DNA of 64,000 bases from Ga0077555 sp046154645 (GTDB lineage: Bacteria; Pseudomonadota; Alphaproteobacteria; Rhizobiales; Hyphomicrobiaceae): contig JBJXDZ010000060.1 in the NCBI GenBank assembly GCA_046154645.1, positions 1-64,000 on the forward strand. Reading direction: 5' to 3'. Shown here in pieces: positions 18,255 through 26,965 of the stretch. Position numbers and translations under genes: made by a program. Under the pieces are notes generated by a model. It saw only the letters and a list, made by a program, of their open reading frames with translations, had not been told where the DNA came from and did not search any database. Within the stretch, counting starts at the first letter, position 1, and each line of letters starts with the position of its first letter.

Positions 18255-18560
18255 ATGGAGCAGAGCAGAAGCAGGAAGCGCACGGGCCGCAAGGCCACGG
18301 CCACGATGGACCTGCCACCGCCACCCATCATGAGCGAGAAGGAACTGGCCCACCTCGGCGAAGGCCACGTTGCCTATATTCGCCAGATGACCAGCCGCCA
18401 GGCGCGCCGGCTCTTCCCGGGCGTACAGGGTCTCCCTCGCGGTATCGATCTCTTCTCGCTGCACAGTGCTGACGGTACGCCGATCGCGCTCACCGACAGT
18501 TGGCAGGCGGCCCTCGGCCACGCTGTCGAAGGTGAACTCGAGGTCGCGAGTCTACACTGA
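18255..18560 (+). CDS. DUF1150 family protein
   Basis: A 101-residue protein matching DUF1150: MSEKELAHLGEGHVAYIRQM (residues 26-45), then FPGVQGLPRGIDLFSLHSADGTPIALTDS. It has no signal or membrane segment. Family members sit beside hsp20 genes and their role is unknown. AAGGAG precedes the ATG. It shares direction, and probably a transcript, with hsp20, ending at the terminator at 18661. Confidence 0.9.
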   Translation: MEQSRSRKRTGRKATATMDLPPPPIMSEKELAHLGEGHVAYIRQMTSRQARRLFPGVQGLPRGIDLFSLHSADGTPIALTDSWQAALGHAVEGELEVASLH

Positions 18561-18583
18561 AGCGCCGGCTTATGGATTGACCT

Positions 18584-18611
18584 GCCGCCCCGGCTTGCAA
18601 CCTGGGGCGGC
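18584..18611 (+). other. Hairpin downstream of DUF1150
   Basis: A perfect 8-bp stem GCCGCCCC / GGGGCGGC with a 12-nt loop, 24 bp after the DUF1150 stop. No T tract follows, so it is more likely a 3'-stabilising hairpin than a terminator; a proper terminator follows at 18661. Confidence 0.5.
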
Positions 18612-18660
18612 CTGACGGCTCATCCGTTAATTGCTGGACCAGACCTTATGTCCAATGTAG

Positions 18661-18690
18661 CGGGGCCGATCCTTCGGATCGCCCCGTTTT
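18661..18690 (+). terminator. Rho-independent terminator of the hsp20-DUF1150 operon
   Basis: CGGGG-c-CGATCC, loop TTC, then GGATCG-CCCCG and TTTT. The stem is 11 bp with one bulged C, followed by a T run, in the right place for the plus-strand operon. Confidence 0.75.
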
Positions 18691-18784
18691 CTGTGTCTAC
18701 CCCCCGCGCCACCTGTCTGTCAGCTCCGCCCCAAACCGCATCGCAAAACCCGCGGCGCCCATCAACGCGTGCGCAGGACCCTAG

Positions 18785-18801
18785 TTGCAAATGATTTGCA
18801 A
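18785..18801. promoter_or_regulatory. Mur/Fur-type operator upstream of mntH
   Basis: The perfect 17-bp palindrome TTGCAAAT-G-ATTTGCAA lies 43 bp before the mntH ATG. Similar TGCAAAT-type palindromes are bound by Mur, the manganese-responsive Fur-family repressor of Rhizobiales, in front of Mn transport genes. The half-sites are exact here, so I expect Mn-dependent repression of mntH. Confidence 0.65.
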
Positions 18802-18843
18802 TTGCATTAGCGTCGAGATTGGGTATGTGCGCGGGGTTCGTCG

Positions 18844-20205
18844 ATGCAAGACAGCTTGAATCTGAAGCCTAGGGTTCCCGGCGAGGGCCGCGGCTGGCGA
18901 CGGGAGCGCGGCGAGGCCGCCCTGGTGGACCAGCACCGCTCGATTGCGGTCGATGCCAGCGGCAGCAACATGCGCAAGGCGGCAGCTTTCCTGGGGCCAG
19001 GCTATCTGGTCGCTGTCGGCTATATGGACCCAGGCAACTGGGCGACGTCACTCGCTGGCGGCTCCAAGTTCGGCTACACGCTGCTGGCGGTGGCGCTGAT
19101 CTCGAACTTCATGGCCATCGTGCTGCAGGCCCTGTGTTGCCGCCTCGCCATCGCCTCGGGCCGTGACTTGGCGCAGGCCTGCCGTGACGCCTACCCGCGC
19201 TGGGCCGCCTGGCCGTTGTGGGTCCTGGCTGAGATTGCCATCATCGCCACGGATATTGCCGAGGTCATCGGCACCGCGATTGGCCTCAATCTGCTGTTTG
19301 GATTGCCACTTGAGATCGGCGTCATTCTCACCGCCTTGGACGTGTTCCTGATCCTGTACCTGCAGCGGCTCGGCTTTCGCTATCTCGAAGCCTTCATAAT
19401 CACGCTGCTTGGCGTCATCGCCGTCTGCTTTGCCGTGCAGATCGCTCTGGCACGGCCGGATTGGGGTCCGCTGATCCGCGGCTTCGCGCCAACCACCGAC
19501 ATCGTTCGCAATCCAGAGATGCTCTATCTGGCCCTGGGGATTCTGGGTGCGACGGTCATGCCACACAATCTCTATCTGCATTCGGCGATCGTGCAGACGC
19601 GGGCCTATGGGACGACGGACACTGAGAAGCGGCAGGCGCTGAAATTCGCCACCCTCGATTCGACGTTTGCGCTGATGTTCGCGCTATTGATCAACGCTTC
19701 GATCCTCATTCTGGCGGCGGCCACCTTCCACAAGACCGGTAAGACTGATGTGGCCGAGCTAGGCCAGGCCCACAGCCTGCTGTCGCCGCTGCTTGGATCG
19801 CTGCTCGCCCCGTCGTTGTTCGGCATTGCGCTACTGTGTTGCGGTCTGAACTCCACCGTGACTGCGACCTTGGCGGGGCAAGCCGTCATGGAAGGCTTCA
19901 TCGACATCAAGCTGCAGCCGTGGCTGCGCCGCCTGATCACGCGCGGCATTGCGATCATTCCGGCAGCAGCCGTGACGCTGCTCTACGGCGAAAAGGAAAC
20001 CGGCAAGTTGCTGATCCTGTCACAGGTCGTGCTGTCGCTGCAGCTCTCGTTCGCCGTCGTGCCGCTGGTGCAGTTCACGGCCAGCCGCGCCAAGATGGGG
20101 ACGCTGGTGGCGCCGCGCTGGTTGACCGTGTTGGCGGTGGTCATCGCGGCCATCATCATCGTGCTCAACGTCAAGCTGCTGTTCGATTGGGCGACCGGGG
20201 CCTGA
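18844..20205 (+). CDS. mntH: Nramp-family Mn(II)/divalent metal transporter
   Basis: A 453-residue inner-membrane proton-coupled metal importer with about 11 membrane spans. The helix-1 metal-site motif is DPGNWATS near residue 62 (family DPGN). The helix-6 motif is VMPHNLYLHSAIVQTR near 240 (family MPHN). The N-terminal 40 residues are charged and cytoplasmic. A perfect Mur-like palindrome lies 43 bp upstream, which supports manganese as the substrate. Confidence 0.94.
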   Translation: MQDSLNLKPRVPGEGRGWRRERGEAALVDQHRSIAVDASGSNMRKAAAFLGPGYLVAVGYMDPGNWATSLAGGSKFGYTLLAVALISNFMAIVLQALCCRLAIASGRDLAQACRDAYPRWAAWPLWVLAEIAIIATDIAEVIGTAIGLNLLFGLPLEIGVILTALDVFLILYLQRLGFRYLEAFIITLLGVIAVCFAVQIALARPDWGPLIRGFAPTTDIVRNPEMLYLALGILGATVMPHNLYLHSAIVQTRAYGTTDTEKRQALKFATLDSTFALMFALLINASILILAAATFHKTGKTDVAELGQAHSLLSPLLGSLLAPSLFGIALLCCGLNSTVTATLAGQAVMEGFIDIKLQPWLRRLITRGIAIIPAAAVTLLYGEKETGKLLILSQVVLSLQLSFAVVPLVQFTASRAKMGTLVAPRWLTVLAVVIAAIIIVLNVKLLFDWATGA

Positions 20206-20333
20206 CGCCATGTCCGATCACGTCGCATCACAATCGCGTGCTTAGCCCTACTTCCTGCTCCGAGCCCGATCATGGTCGGCCAACGTGCCGCAGTCGACCC
20301 AGACTGCCAACAAATCCGATGGAGCCCTGTCTT

Positions 20334-20801
20334 ATGCTGCGTGTCGCCCTACTGCTGCTTGCCTTGATCACGCCGACGTTGGTCGTCGCCCAGTCCTCCG
20401 AGGCACAAACCACCCTGTCGGTGCTGCCCAGCAAGTACAGTGTCGAGGAGACCGTAACTCGGCTCGTGAAGGAAATCGAAGCCAAAGGCCTCAAGGTTGC
20501 GGCCCGCATCGATCACGCCGCTGGCGCGAAAGCCGCTGGCCTCGAAATGCCGCCGACTGTAGTCGTGCTGTTCGGGAACCCGAAGCTCGGCACGCCGCTG
20601 ATGCTGGAGAACCCTCAGCTCGGCATCGATCTGCCGATGAGGATCATTGTCTGGCAGGACAAGGCAGGCAAAGTTTCTATCGGATACACGCCGCCGGCCA
20701 CGCTGCAGGCACGCTATGCGATCAAAACGGGCGACAACGTCACGGTGCTCAAGACCATGGCTGGCGCGCTAGAGGCCTTCGCCAAGGCGGCGGCGAACTG
20801 A
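20334..20801 (+). CDS. Secreted DUF302-family protein
   Basis: A 155-residue protein. A signal peptide (MLRVALLLLALITPTLVVA-QS) leads into a DUF302 domain: SVEETVTRLVKEIEAKGLKV, then DHAAGAKAAGLEMPPTVVVLFGNPK and ETV/LPMRIIVW stretches. The ATG at 20334 has GGAG nine bases upstream; an in-frame ATG at 20319 is less likely. It follows mntH by about 130 bp on the same strand. The domain's function is unknown. Confidence 0.85.
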   Translation: MLRVALLLLALITPTLVVAQSSEAQTTLSVLPSKYSVEETVTRLVKEIEAKGLKVAARIDHAAGAKAAGLEMPPTVVVLFGNPKLGTPLMLENPQLGIDLPMRIIVWQDKAGKVSIGYTPPATLQARYAIKTGDNVTVLKTMAGALEAFAKAAAN

Positions 20802-20886
20802 TCATCGCGATCGAGCCCGTCTCTCTGCGACCCCACCGGACCGCTGGCCCGGTGTACGCGCGCGGCAAACTTGAGTTCAGCGGGGC

Positions 20887-22473
20887 TTACTCTGCCGCTT
20901 GCTTCAGGGCGGGTGCAGCCGCCTTCACGTCGGCATCGACGTAGGCTTCGAACTTGGCGAAATTCTTGTTGAACATATCGACCAGCGACCGGGCTTGCGC
21001 ATCGTAGGCGGACTTATCGGCCCAGGTGTCGCGCGGGTTGAGGATCTTAGGCTCGACTCCGGCCAGCGCCGTCGGCACTTGGAAGCCGAAAGTCGGATCG
21101 GTGCGCATGGGCTGGTTTTTCAGGGCGCCTGACAACGCCGCATCGAGCAGCGCCCGCGTCGCCTTGATCGGCATGCGATGGCCGGCGCCGTACTTGCCGC
21201 CGGTCCAGCCGGTGTTGACCAGCCAGCAATCGACGTTGTGCCGGGCGATCAGCTTGCGCAGCAGGTTGCCGTAGACGCTCGGATGGCGCGGCATGAACGG
21301 GGCGCCGAAACAGGTCGAGAACGTCGCCTGCGGCTCGTTGCCCATGCCTTTCTCGGTGCCAGCCACTTTGGCTGTATAGCCCGAGAGGAAGTGATACATG
21401 GCCTGGCTTGGCGTCAGCTTGGCGATCGGTGGCAGCACGCCGAACGCGTCGGCACAGAGCATCACGATGTTCTTCGGATGGCTGGCGGTGCCTGTCTTAC
21501 TGGCGTTGGGAATGAACTCCAAGGGATAGGCCGAGCGCGTGTTCTCGGTCAGCTTGCCGTCATTGAAGTCGGGTTCGCGGCTTGTCGGTTTGAGGATCAC
21601 GTTCTCGAGGATGGCACCGAAGCGGTTGGAGGCGGCCCAGATCTCAGGCTCGGCCTCGGCCGACAGGCGGATCGTTTTGGCGTAGCAGCCGCCCTCGAAA
21701 TTGTAGATGCCGTTGTCGGACCAGCCATGCTCGTCATCGCCGAGTAGAATACGTTTCGGGTCAGCCGACAGCGTCGTCTTGCCGGTACCGGAGAGGCCGA
21801 AAAACACGGCACTTTCGCCGTTGTGGCTGACGTTGGCCGAGCCATGCATAGGCATCACGCCGACGCTCGGCATCAGGTAATTGAGGAACGAGAACACCGA
21901 TTTCTTGGTCTCACCGGCATAGGAGCTGCCGCCGATCAGCACCAGGCGGCGGGCAAAATCGCAGGCGATGACGGTTTCAGAACGGACGCCGAACTTGGCC
22001 GGGTCGGCGCGAAAGCTTGGCAAATTGACGACGGTGAATTGTGGCTGGAAGCTCGCCAGATCCTTCGCCTCTGGCCGGCGGAGCAGATGGCGGATGAAGG
22101 CCGCGTGCCAAGCGTATTCCGTGAAGATGCGGGCATTCAGCCGGTGCGTTGGATCGGCGCCGGCATAGAGATCCTGCACATAGAGATCGCGGGTGCGGGC
22201 ATGCTGCTGGAATTCGACGTAGAGGCGATCGAACTGAGCGGCGGTGATGGATTTGTTGTTGTCCCACCAGATCTCTTTGTCCGTGGTGTCGTCGCGGACA
22301 GTGAACTTGTCCTGCGCCGAGCGGCCGGTGTGAGCGCCGGTCTCCACCACGAAGGCGCCCGTCGACGCGAACCGGCCTTCACCCCGCTGGATCGCATGCT
22401 CCAACAGCTCGATCGCCCCGAGATTGTGATGCACCTTGCCCGGAACGCTCAAGGAGAAGGGTTCTTTGGTCAT
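20887..22473 (-). CDS. pckA: Phosphoenolpyruvate carboxykinase (ATP)
   Basis: A 528-residue gluconeogenic enzyme that makes PEP from oxaloacetate with ATP. Motifs: TGAHTGRSAQDKF near residue 47, MPMHGSANV near 205, the kinase-1a P-loop GLSGTGKTTLS near 223, and LLGDDEHGWSD with the metal-binding Asp. I start at ATG 22473; the frame stays open to 22557 but the leader is not conserved in character. In Rhizobiales pckA lies next to chvI-chvG, as here, with one extra gene between them. Confidence 0.96.
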   Translation of the reverse strand: MTKEPFSLSVPGKVHHNLGAIELLEHAIQRGEGRFASTGAFVVETGAHTGRSAQDKFTVRDDTTDKEIWWDNNKSITAAQFDRLYVEFQQHARTRDLYVQDLYAGADPTHRLNARIFTEYAWHAAFIRHLLRRPEAKDLASFQPQFTVVNLPSFRADPAKFGVRSETVIACDFARRLVLIGGSSYAGETKKSVFSFLNYLMPSVGVMPMHGSANVSHNGESAVFFGLSGTGKTTLSADPKRILLGDDEHGWSDNGIYNFEGGCYAKTIRLSAEAEPEIWAASNRFGAILENVILKPTSREPDFNDGKLTENTRSAYPLEFIPNASKTGTASHPKNIVMLCADAFGVLPPIAKLTPSQAMYHFLSGYTAKVAGTEKGMGNEPQATFSTCFGAPFMPRHPSVYGNLLRKLIARHNVDCWLVNTGWTGGKYGAGHRMPIKATRALLDAALSGALKNQPMRTDPTFGFQVPTALAGVEPKILNPRDTWADKSAYDAQARSLVDMFNKNFAKFEAYVDADVKAAAPALKQAAE

Positions 22474-22808
22474 TTTCGCGGCGCTCTTCGTCAACCGATT
22501 GCAGCAATTGAAGCTCGCGTTATCGCAGGCGCCGAGAGCGGCTGCCAACGCAAGCAACGGACATTTGCGGAAACCGCCAGTGAGGGGTCACGACCCCGGA
22601 TTGCAGCGCGACTGCTGCCACCTTAATTGCGTGCCCTGGACACCGTCACTACCACAAGCCGTCTAATAGTCGCAGCGAAATGTGGCCATCTCGAAGACCG
22701 GGTTGCCGACGCCTGTGCAAAGTCACCATGCGCTGCACAACCATCTCGCATTGCACAATATATTGCCATCAAACGATCGGCAATTCTGCGGCGCTGCAGC
22801 ATGGTTGC
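22474..22808. other. Intergenic region upstream of pckA
   Basis: 335 bp with no supported gene. It should contain the pckA promoter. TGCACAA occurs twice about 18 bp apart (near 22735 and 22753), next to the AT-rich stretch ACAATATATTGCC, a possible -10 region or regulator site. I cannot assign a regulator. Confidence 0.35.
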
Positions 22809-23579
22809 TCACCCCGCGGCCACGGCATCGGAAAGAACGCCCCGCGCCATTGTCAGCAAGCGGTCCATCACCTCCGCCGCTTGCCCGAACGCCAGCCGCT
22901 GGTGTCGCCCAAATCGCAGCACGTCCACCCCCTCCGCATCGAGGCCAACGATGCGCATCGGGCTATGCAACGGCAACTCGCTCTCGAGGGTGGCGATGAT
23001 CTCGCTTTCATCTGTTGCAAGCCTTGCGATCAGATCTCGTGAGGGGCCAGCCGAGCCATCCCCGAGCCGCAATTCGGCAGCTGCAACCTCACGAATGCGG
23101 CCGAAACCGGCCACCAGATGCGCATCGTCGACGGCGACCGACCAGAACTGGAAATCCGCAAAATCGGCATAGACTGCCGCATCCCCGTGCCGGCGCAAGT
23201 AGCGCTCGCGGGTCGACCGGCCGGCATCCAAGCGCGCCCGCCCCATCAGCGTCACGCGTGCCGAGGTCAAGGGATGGGCGCCGTCATGCCGCCGATCACT
23301 TAGTACGGCCACGGCAGGGGCAGCAAGCAGATTGCGGGTATGGCGCGCCAACCGCGAGAGCAACAGCAGCGGCTGGCCCTCGACTGAGGTTGCAACCTCT
23401 ACCAGAGAAGCGTAAGGACGGCCTGAGGTCCGTTCCGTCGTGGCAATGGTTGCCACCTGAGCTTCGCGCAGCAGGGCGCGCACCAACTCGGCATCGGACA
23501 CCGGTCTCGCGTCGTGCCGCCCAGGTGGCGCGACAGCCCCCGTCGAAGCAGAGGCTGGGATTGATTTGTCAATAGACAC
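22809..23579 (-). CDS. HugZ-like / pyridoxamine 5'-phosphate oxidase-fold protein with DUF2470 domain
   Basis: A 256-residue split-barrel flavin/heme-binding-fold protein. The N-terminal domain (RALLREAQVATIATTERTSG, then PYASLVEVAT and LLSRLARHTRNL) is PNPOx-like. The C-terminal part (ELPLHSPMRIVGLDAEGVDV) is DUF2470. Relatives include the heme-degrading HugZ and unassigned flavin proteins, so the reaction is uncertain. A GTG at 23579 has GGAG upstream. It sits between pckA and chvI, divergent from chvI. Confidence 0.82.
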   Translation of the reverse strand: MSIDKSIPASASTGAVAPPGRHDARPVSDAELVRALLREAQVATIATTERTSGRPYASLVEVATSVEGQPLLLLSRLARHTRNLLAAPAVAVLSDRRHDGAHPLTSARVTLMGRARLDAGRSTRERYLRRHGDAAVYADFADFQFWSVAVDDAHLVAGFGRIREVAAAELRLGDGSAGPSRDLIARLATDESEIIATLESELPLHSPMRIVGLDAEGVDVLRFGRHQRLAFGQAAEVMDRLLTMARGVLSDAVAAG

Positions 23580-23729
23580 TGGAGGGCTCCAGGGAGGTCA
23601 GCTTGCCGCAGCGCGTCGTTCAGGTACTATTCAGAGCAATCACCGCATCGTGAGCATGCCACATTTCGCTCATGTTGGGGCCATAGTGGCGGCGCTTGAG
23701 TTTGGTGACGTCCGCCGGGGATCAAGATC

Positions 23730-24437
23730 ATGAACCAGAAGAGCACGATCGCCCTCGTCGATGACGAGAGAAACATCACCGCTTCACTGCGCATGGCGCT
23801 GGAGGCCGAGGGCTACAAGGTCCGCACATACGGCGATGGTGCCGAAGCGCTGGCCGCCTTGTCGGACGAGCCGGCTGATCTCGGCATCTTCGACATCAAG
23901 ATGCCGAAGATGGACGGCATGGAACTGCTGCGCCGCGTGCGCCAGATCACCGACATGCCCGTCATCTTTCTCACTTCCAAGGACGAGGAAATCGATGAGC
24001 TGTTCGGCCTCAAGATGGGCGCCGACGACTACATCGCGAAGCCGTTCTCGCAACGCCTCGTAGTCGAGCGTGTCAAAGCGGTGCTGCGCCGCTTCCAGCC
24101 CAAGGATGGCCCGACCGGCGCGACCGAGGCAGCGCGCATCATCGAGCGCGGCAAGCTGAAGCTCGACCCCGAGCGCCACACCTGCCATTGGGACAACAAG
24201 GCGGTGACTCTGACCGTGACCGAGTTCCTTATTCTGCAGGCGCTGGCCACGCGGCCTGGCGTGGTCAAGACGCGCGACGCCCTGATGGACGCCGCCTACG
24301 ACGACCAAGTCTATGTCGACGATCGCACCATCGACAGCCACATCAAGCGTCTGCGCAAGAAGTTCAAGGTTGTGGATGACGACTTCGACGTGATCGAGAC
24401 GCTCTATGGCGTCGGCTACAGGTTCAAAGAAGCCTGA
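23730..24437 (+). CDS. chvI: Two-component response regulator ChvI
   Basis: A 235-residue OmpR-family regulator. The receiver domain starts TIALVDDERNITASLRMALE, with the phosphoacceptor Asp in LGIFDIKMPKMDG (about 55) and the conserved Lys in IAKPFSQR. The winged helix ends IETLYGVGYRFKEA. Sequence and position beside a ChvG-type kinase and hprK identify it as ChvI, which controls envelope, acid-stress and host-interaction genes in Rhizobiales. Confidence 0.95.
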   Translation: MNQKSTIALVDDERNITASLRMALEAEGYKVRTYGDGAEALAALSDEPADLGIFDIKMPKMDGMELLRRVRQITDMPVIFLTSKDEEIDELFGLKMGADDYIAKPFSQRLVVERVKAVLRRFQPKDGPTGATEAARIIERGKLKLDPERHTCHWDNKAVTLTVTEFLILQALATRPGVVKTRDALMDAAYDDQVYVDDRTIDSHIKRLRKKFKVVDDDFDVIETLYGVGYRFKEA

Positions 24438-24490
24438 GCCCGATTTCGCATTGGCCCTGAAGCGGGCTGGGCGCCAGACCTGGGGGTCCC

Positions 24491-26455
24491 ATGGCACTCG
24501 AAACCGAAGGCCGACGCCGGCTCGATGGTCTCGCGGATCGTCTCCGCGACGGCCTAAGCCGCACGCAGCAGACCGTTGCCGCGTCGTTGCCAGCCAGACT
24601 GCGGCATTTGGCGTTGCCGCCGCTGCGCGTTCCGGCCCTGGTCGACCGGCTGCTGCCGCGGCTGAAGACCACCGCCGTCTATCGCTTTTTCACACGGTCT
24701 CTTGCCCGCCGCATCTTCGTCTCGAACCTCCTCGGCTTGCTGGTTCTGATCGGGGGCATCCTTTGGCTTTCGAAACATCATGAGCTGCTGATCACAGCCA
24801 AACGTGAAAGCCTGAAGGTTCAGGGTGAGATCATTGCTGCGGCCATCGCTGCCAGTCCCGAGGTCTATCGCGACCGCCTGTCGTTCGATCCCGACCGCCT
24901 ACCTGAGGTGGAGGGCCCACGTCTGCCGTACCGCGACGACCGCTTTGCCGCGTTCGAGCTGTCGCTGCGCAACGATCACGTCGGCCCGGTGTTGAAGAAG
25001 CTGATCCAGACAGCACAGCTAACCACCCGCGCCCGCGTCTATGACCGCGACGGTGAGCTGGTGGTCGACACCGACACCTTGTTCGGTCCGCCGAAGAAGT
25101 ACCGCGGCGGCCTCGAAATGACCGGTGAAACACCGGGTCAGCGCGTTCCCGTCAAGACGCTTTGGACGCGCCTCACCGGCTGGTTCGATGGCTCGGATTT
25201 ACCCGTCTACAGGGAAATCGGCTCTGCCAACGGCAACTCGTACTTCGAAGTTCGGCAGGCTCTCGCCGGCATCACGCCAAACCCGATGCTGCTGCTGAAC
25301 GAAAAGGGCGCCCAGATTGTTTCGCTTGCGGTACCCATTCAGCGGCGCAACAACACGCAGGGCGCGCTGCTGCTGTCGACGCCGCCGGGCCAGATCGACA
25401 ACATCCTCGCCGCTGAACGCCGTGTCATCTACGCCCTGGCGCTGATGGCCATGTTGACGACCTTAATGGCGTCGATGCTGCTGGCGCGCACCATCGCCGG
25501 CCCTGTGCATCGCCTTTCGGCGGCCGCCGACAACGTCAGCCGCAGCATCAACGCCCGCGCCGACCTACCCGACTACAGTGATCGCCAGGACGAGGTCGGC
25601 CAGATGGCCGGCGCCATCCGCCGCATGACGGCAACGCTGTACAAGCGCATCGAGGCTAGCGAGAAGTTTGCGGCCGACGTGGCGCACGAGCTGAAAAATC
25701 CGTTGACCGCTGCTCAATCGACGGCGGAATCGCTGATCTATGCCAAGACGCCCGAGCAGCGGAATCAGTGCGTCACGCAGATCCGCGGCGAGCTGAAACG
25801 TCTGAACCGCCTCATCACTGACGTTGCCAACGCATCGCGACTGGACGCCGAGCTGGCGCGGCAAACTACCAGGCCGGTCGATCTGGCCGAAGTCCTGACC
25901 GGGATCGTCGATGTATTCCGCGATCTCGGCAAAGGCGATAATGTCACGGTTCGTTTGGCGATCGATCCCGAGGCGGCAAGCCAGGGCGCGTTGATGGTGA
26001 AGGGCCACGATGGGCGCCTCGGCCAAGTGGTGACCAACCTCGTCGACAATGCCATCTCGTTCTCCAGCGAAGGCTCCAACGTCACGGTCACGGCGGCGCG
26101 GATCGGCTCGGAGGTCGAATTCGCCATCGTCGACGAAGGCCCTGGCATGCCAGAGGATAAACTCGAGCAGGTGTTCGAGCGCTTCTATTCCGACCGCCCC
26201 GAAAGCGACCGCACACGCGGCAAGAACTCGGGCCTGGGCCTCAGCATCTCGCGGGAAATCATCGCGGCGCACGGCGGACGCATCTGGGCGGAGAACCGGC
26301 GCGGTCCGCCCGCGACGACAACCGTTGATGCGGGTGGTCACCCGAGCGAGGCCGACGAAGGCTCCATCACTGGCGCCCGCTTTGTGGTGCGATTGCCTGC
26401 CCTGATCTATGCACCGCCGCGGGGACAACTCGGCTTTGGACGTCGCCCCACCTGA
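24491..26455 (+). CDS. chvG: Sensor histidine kinase ChvG (ExoS)
   Basis: A 654-residue membrane kinase, partner of ChvI. The first membrane span is IFVSNLLGLLVLIGGILWL (about 75-95), followed by a periplasmic sensor domain to about 310, the second span VIYALALMAMLTTLMASMLL, a HAMP domain, the H-box FAADVAHELKNPLTAAQSTA and an ATPase domain (NLVDNAISFSS, DEGPGMPEDKLEQVFERFY, SGLGLSISREIIAAHGG). In other Rhizobiales a periplasmic inhibitor, ExoR, controls it. Its end overlaps hprK by 47 bp. Confidence 0.95.
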   Translation: MALETEGRRRLDGLADRLRDGLSRTQQTVAASLPARLRHLALPPLRVPALVDRLLPRLKTTAVYRFFTRSLARRIFVSNLLGLLVLIGGILWLSKHHELLITAKRESLKVQGEIIAAAIAASPEVYRDRLSFDPDRLPEVEGPRLPYRDDRFAAFELSLRNDHVGPVLKKLIQTAQLTTRARVYDRDGELVVDTDTLFGPPKKYRGGLEMTGETPGQRVPVKTLWTRLTGWFDGSDLPVYREIGSANGNSYFEVRQALAGITPNPMLLLNEKGAQIVSLAVPIQRRNNTQGALLLSTPPGQIDNILAAERRVIYALALMAMLTTLMASMLLARTIAGPVHRLSAAADNVSRSINARADLPDYSDRQDEVGQMAGAIRRMTATLYKRIEASEKFAADVAHELKNPLTAAQSTAESLIYAKTPEQRNQCVTQIRGELKRLNRLITDVANASRLDAELARQTTRPVDLAEVLTGIVDVFRDLGKGDNVTVRLAIDPEAASQGALMVKGHDGRLGQVVTNLVDNAISFSSEGSNVTVTAARIGSEVEFAIVDEGPGMPEDKLEQVFERFYSDRPESDRTRGKNSGLGLSISREIIAAHGGRIWAENRRGPPATTTVDAGGHPSEADEGSITGARFVVRLPALIYAPPRGQLGFGRRPT

Positions 26456-26903
26456 TCCCGGCCGCTCGCGGCTCCTGCATGCCACGGCCATTGCTGTCGA
26501 TGGCCATGCTGCGGTGCTGCTCGGCCCGTCGGGTGCCGGCAAGTCCGATCTCGCCTTGCGTTGCCTGATGCTCGGCGCCCTTGATGGGGATCGTCCCCTG
26601 CGCGCACGCTTGGTGGCTGACGATCAGGTGCATGTGGACAGCGTTGGCGGCGCGCTGACCTGTCGCCCGCCGCCGACCATCGCCGGTCGCATCGAGGTCC
26701 GCGGCTTAGGGATCATGACCGTGCCGCATATTGAGCGAGCGCGCGTCGCCCTCGTCGTGCAGCTCACATCCGGCCCGATCGAGCGTCTGCCGGAGCCCGT
26801 GACTTTTGACATCCTCGGCCACGCGATTCCAGCGCTGCGGCTCACGCCGTTCGAGGCCTCGGCGCCCTTCAAGCTGCTGCTGGCCCTCGCGCGCGCCATC
26901 TGA
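26409..26903 (+). CDS. hprK: HPr kinase/phosphorylase, short alphaproteobacterial type
   Basis: A 164-residue C-terminal-domain-only HprK. It has Walker A LLGPSGAGKSDLALR near residue 36, VADDQVHV, and GRIEVRGLGIMTVPH, the HprK signature region. It phosphorylates the serine of HPr in the regulatory nitrogen-type PTS. It overlaps the 3' end of chvG by 47 bp, suggesting coupling. In many relatives the next genes are an EIIA (manX) and ptsH; here an ornithine-cyclodeaminase-like gene follows. Confidence 0.9.
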   Translation: MHRRGDNSALDVAPPDPGRSRLLHATAIAVDGHAAVLLGPSGAGKSDLALRCLMLGALDGDRPLRARLVADDQVHVDSVGGALTCRPPPTIAGRIEVRGLGIMTVPHIERARVALVVQLTSGPIERLPEPVTFDILGHAIPALRLTPFEASAPFKLLLALARAI

Positions 26904-26965
26904 GGCTGGACTCTTGGCGAGGCCGGCCACACCATATGCCGCAGCGTTCGCCCTGGAGTCCGCCG

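Noticed and set aside
22809..23575. Plus-strand ORFs across the HugZ-like gene
   Set aside because: Shadows with Arg/His-rich composition; the minus-strand frame has the domain motifs and ribosome site.
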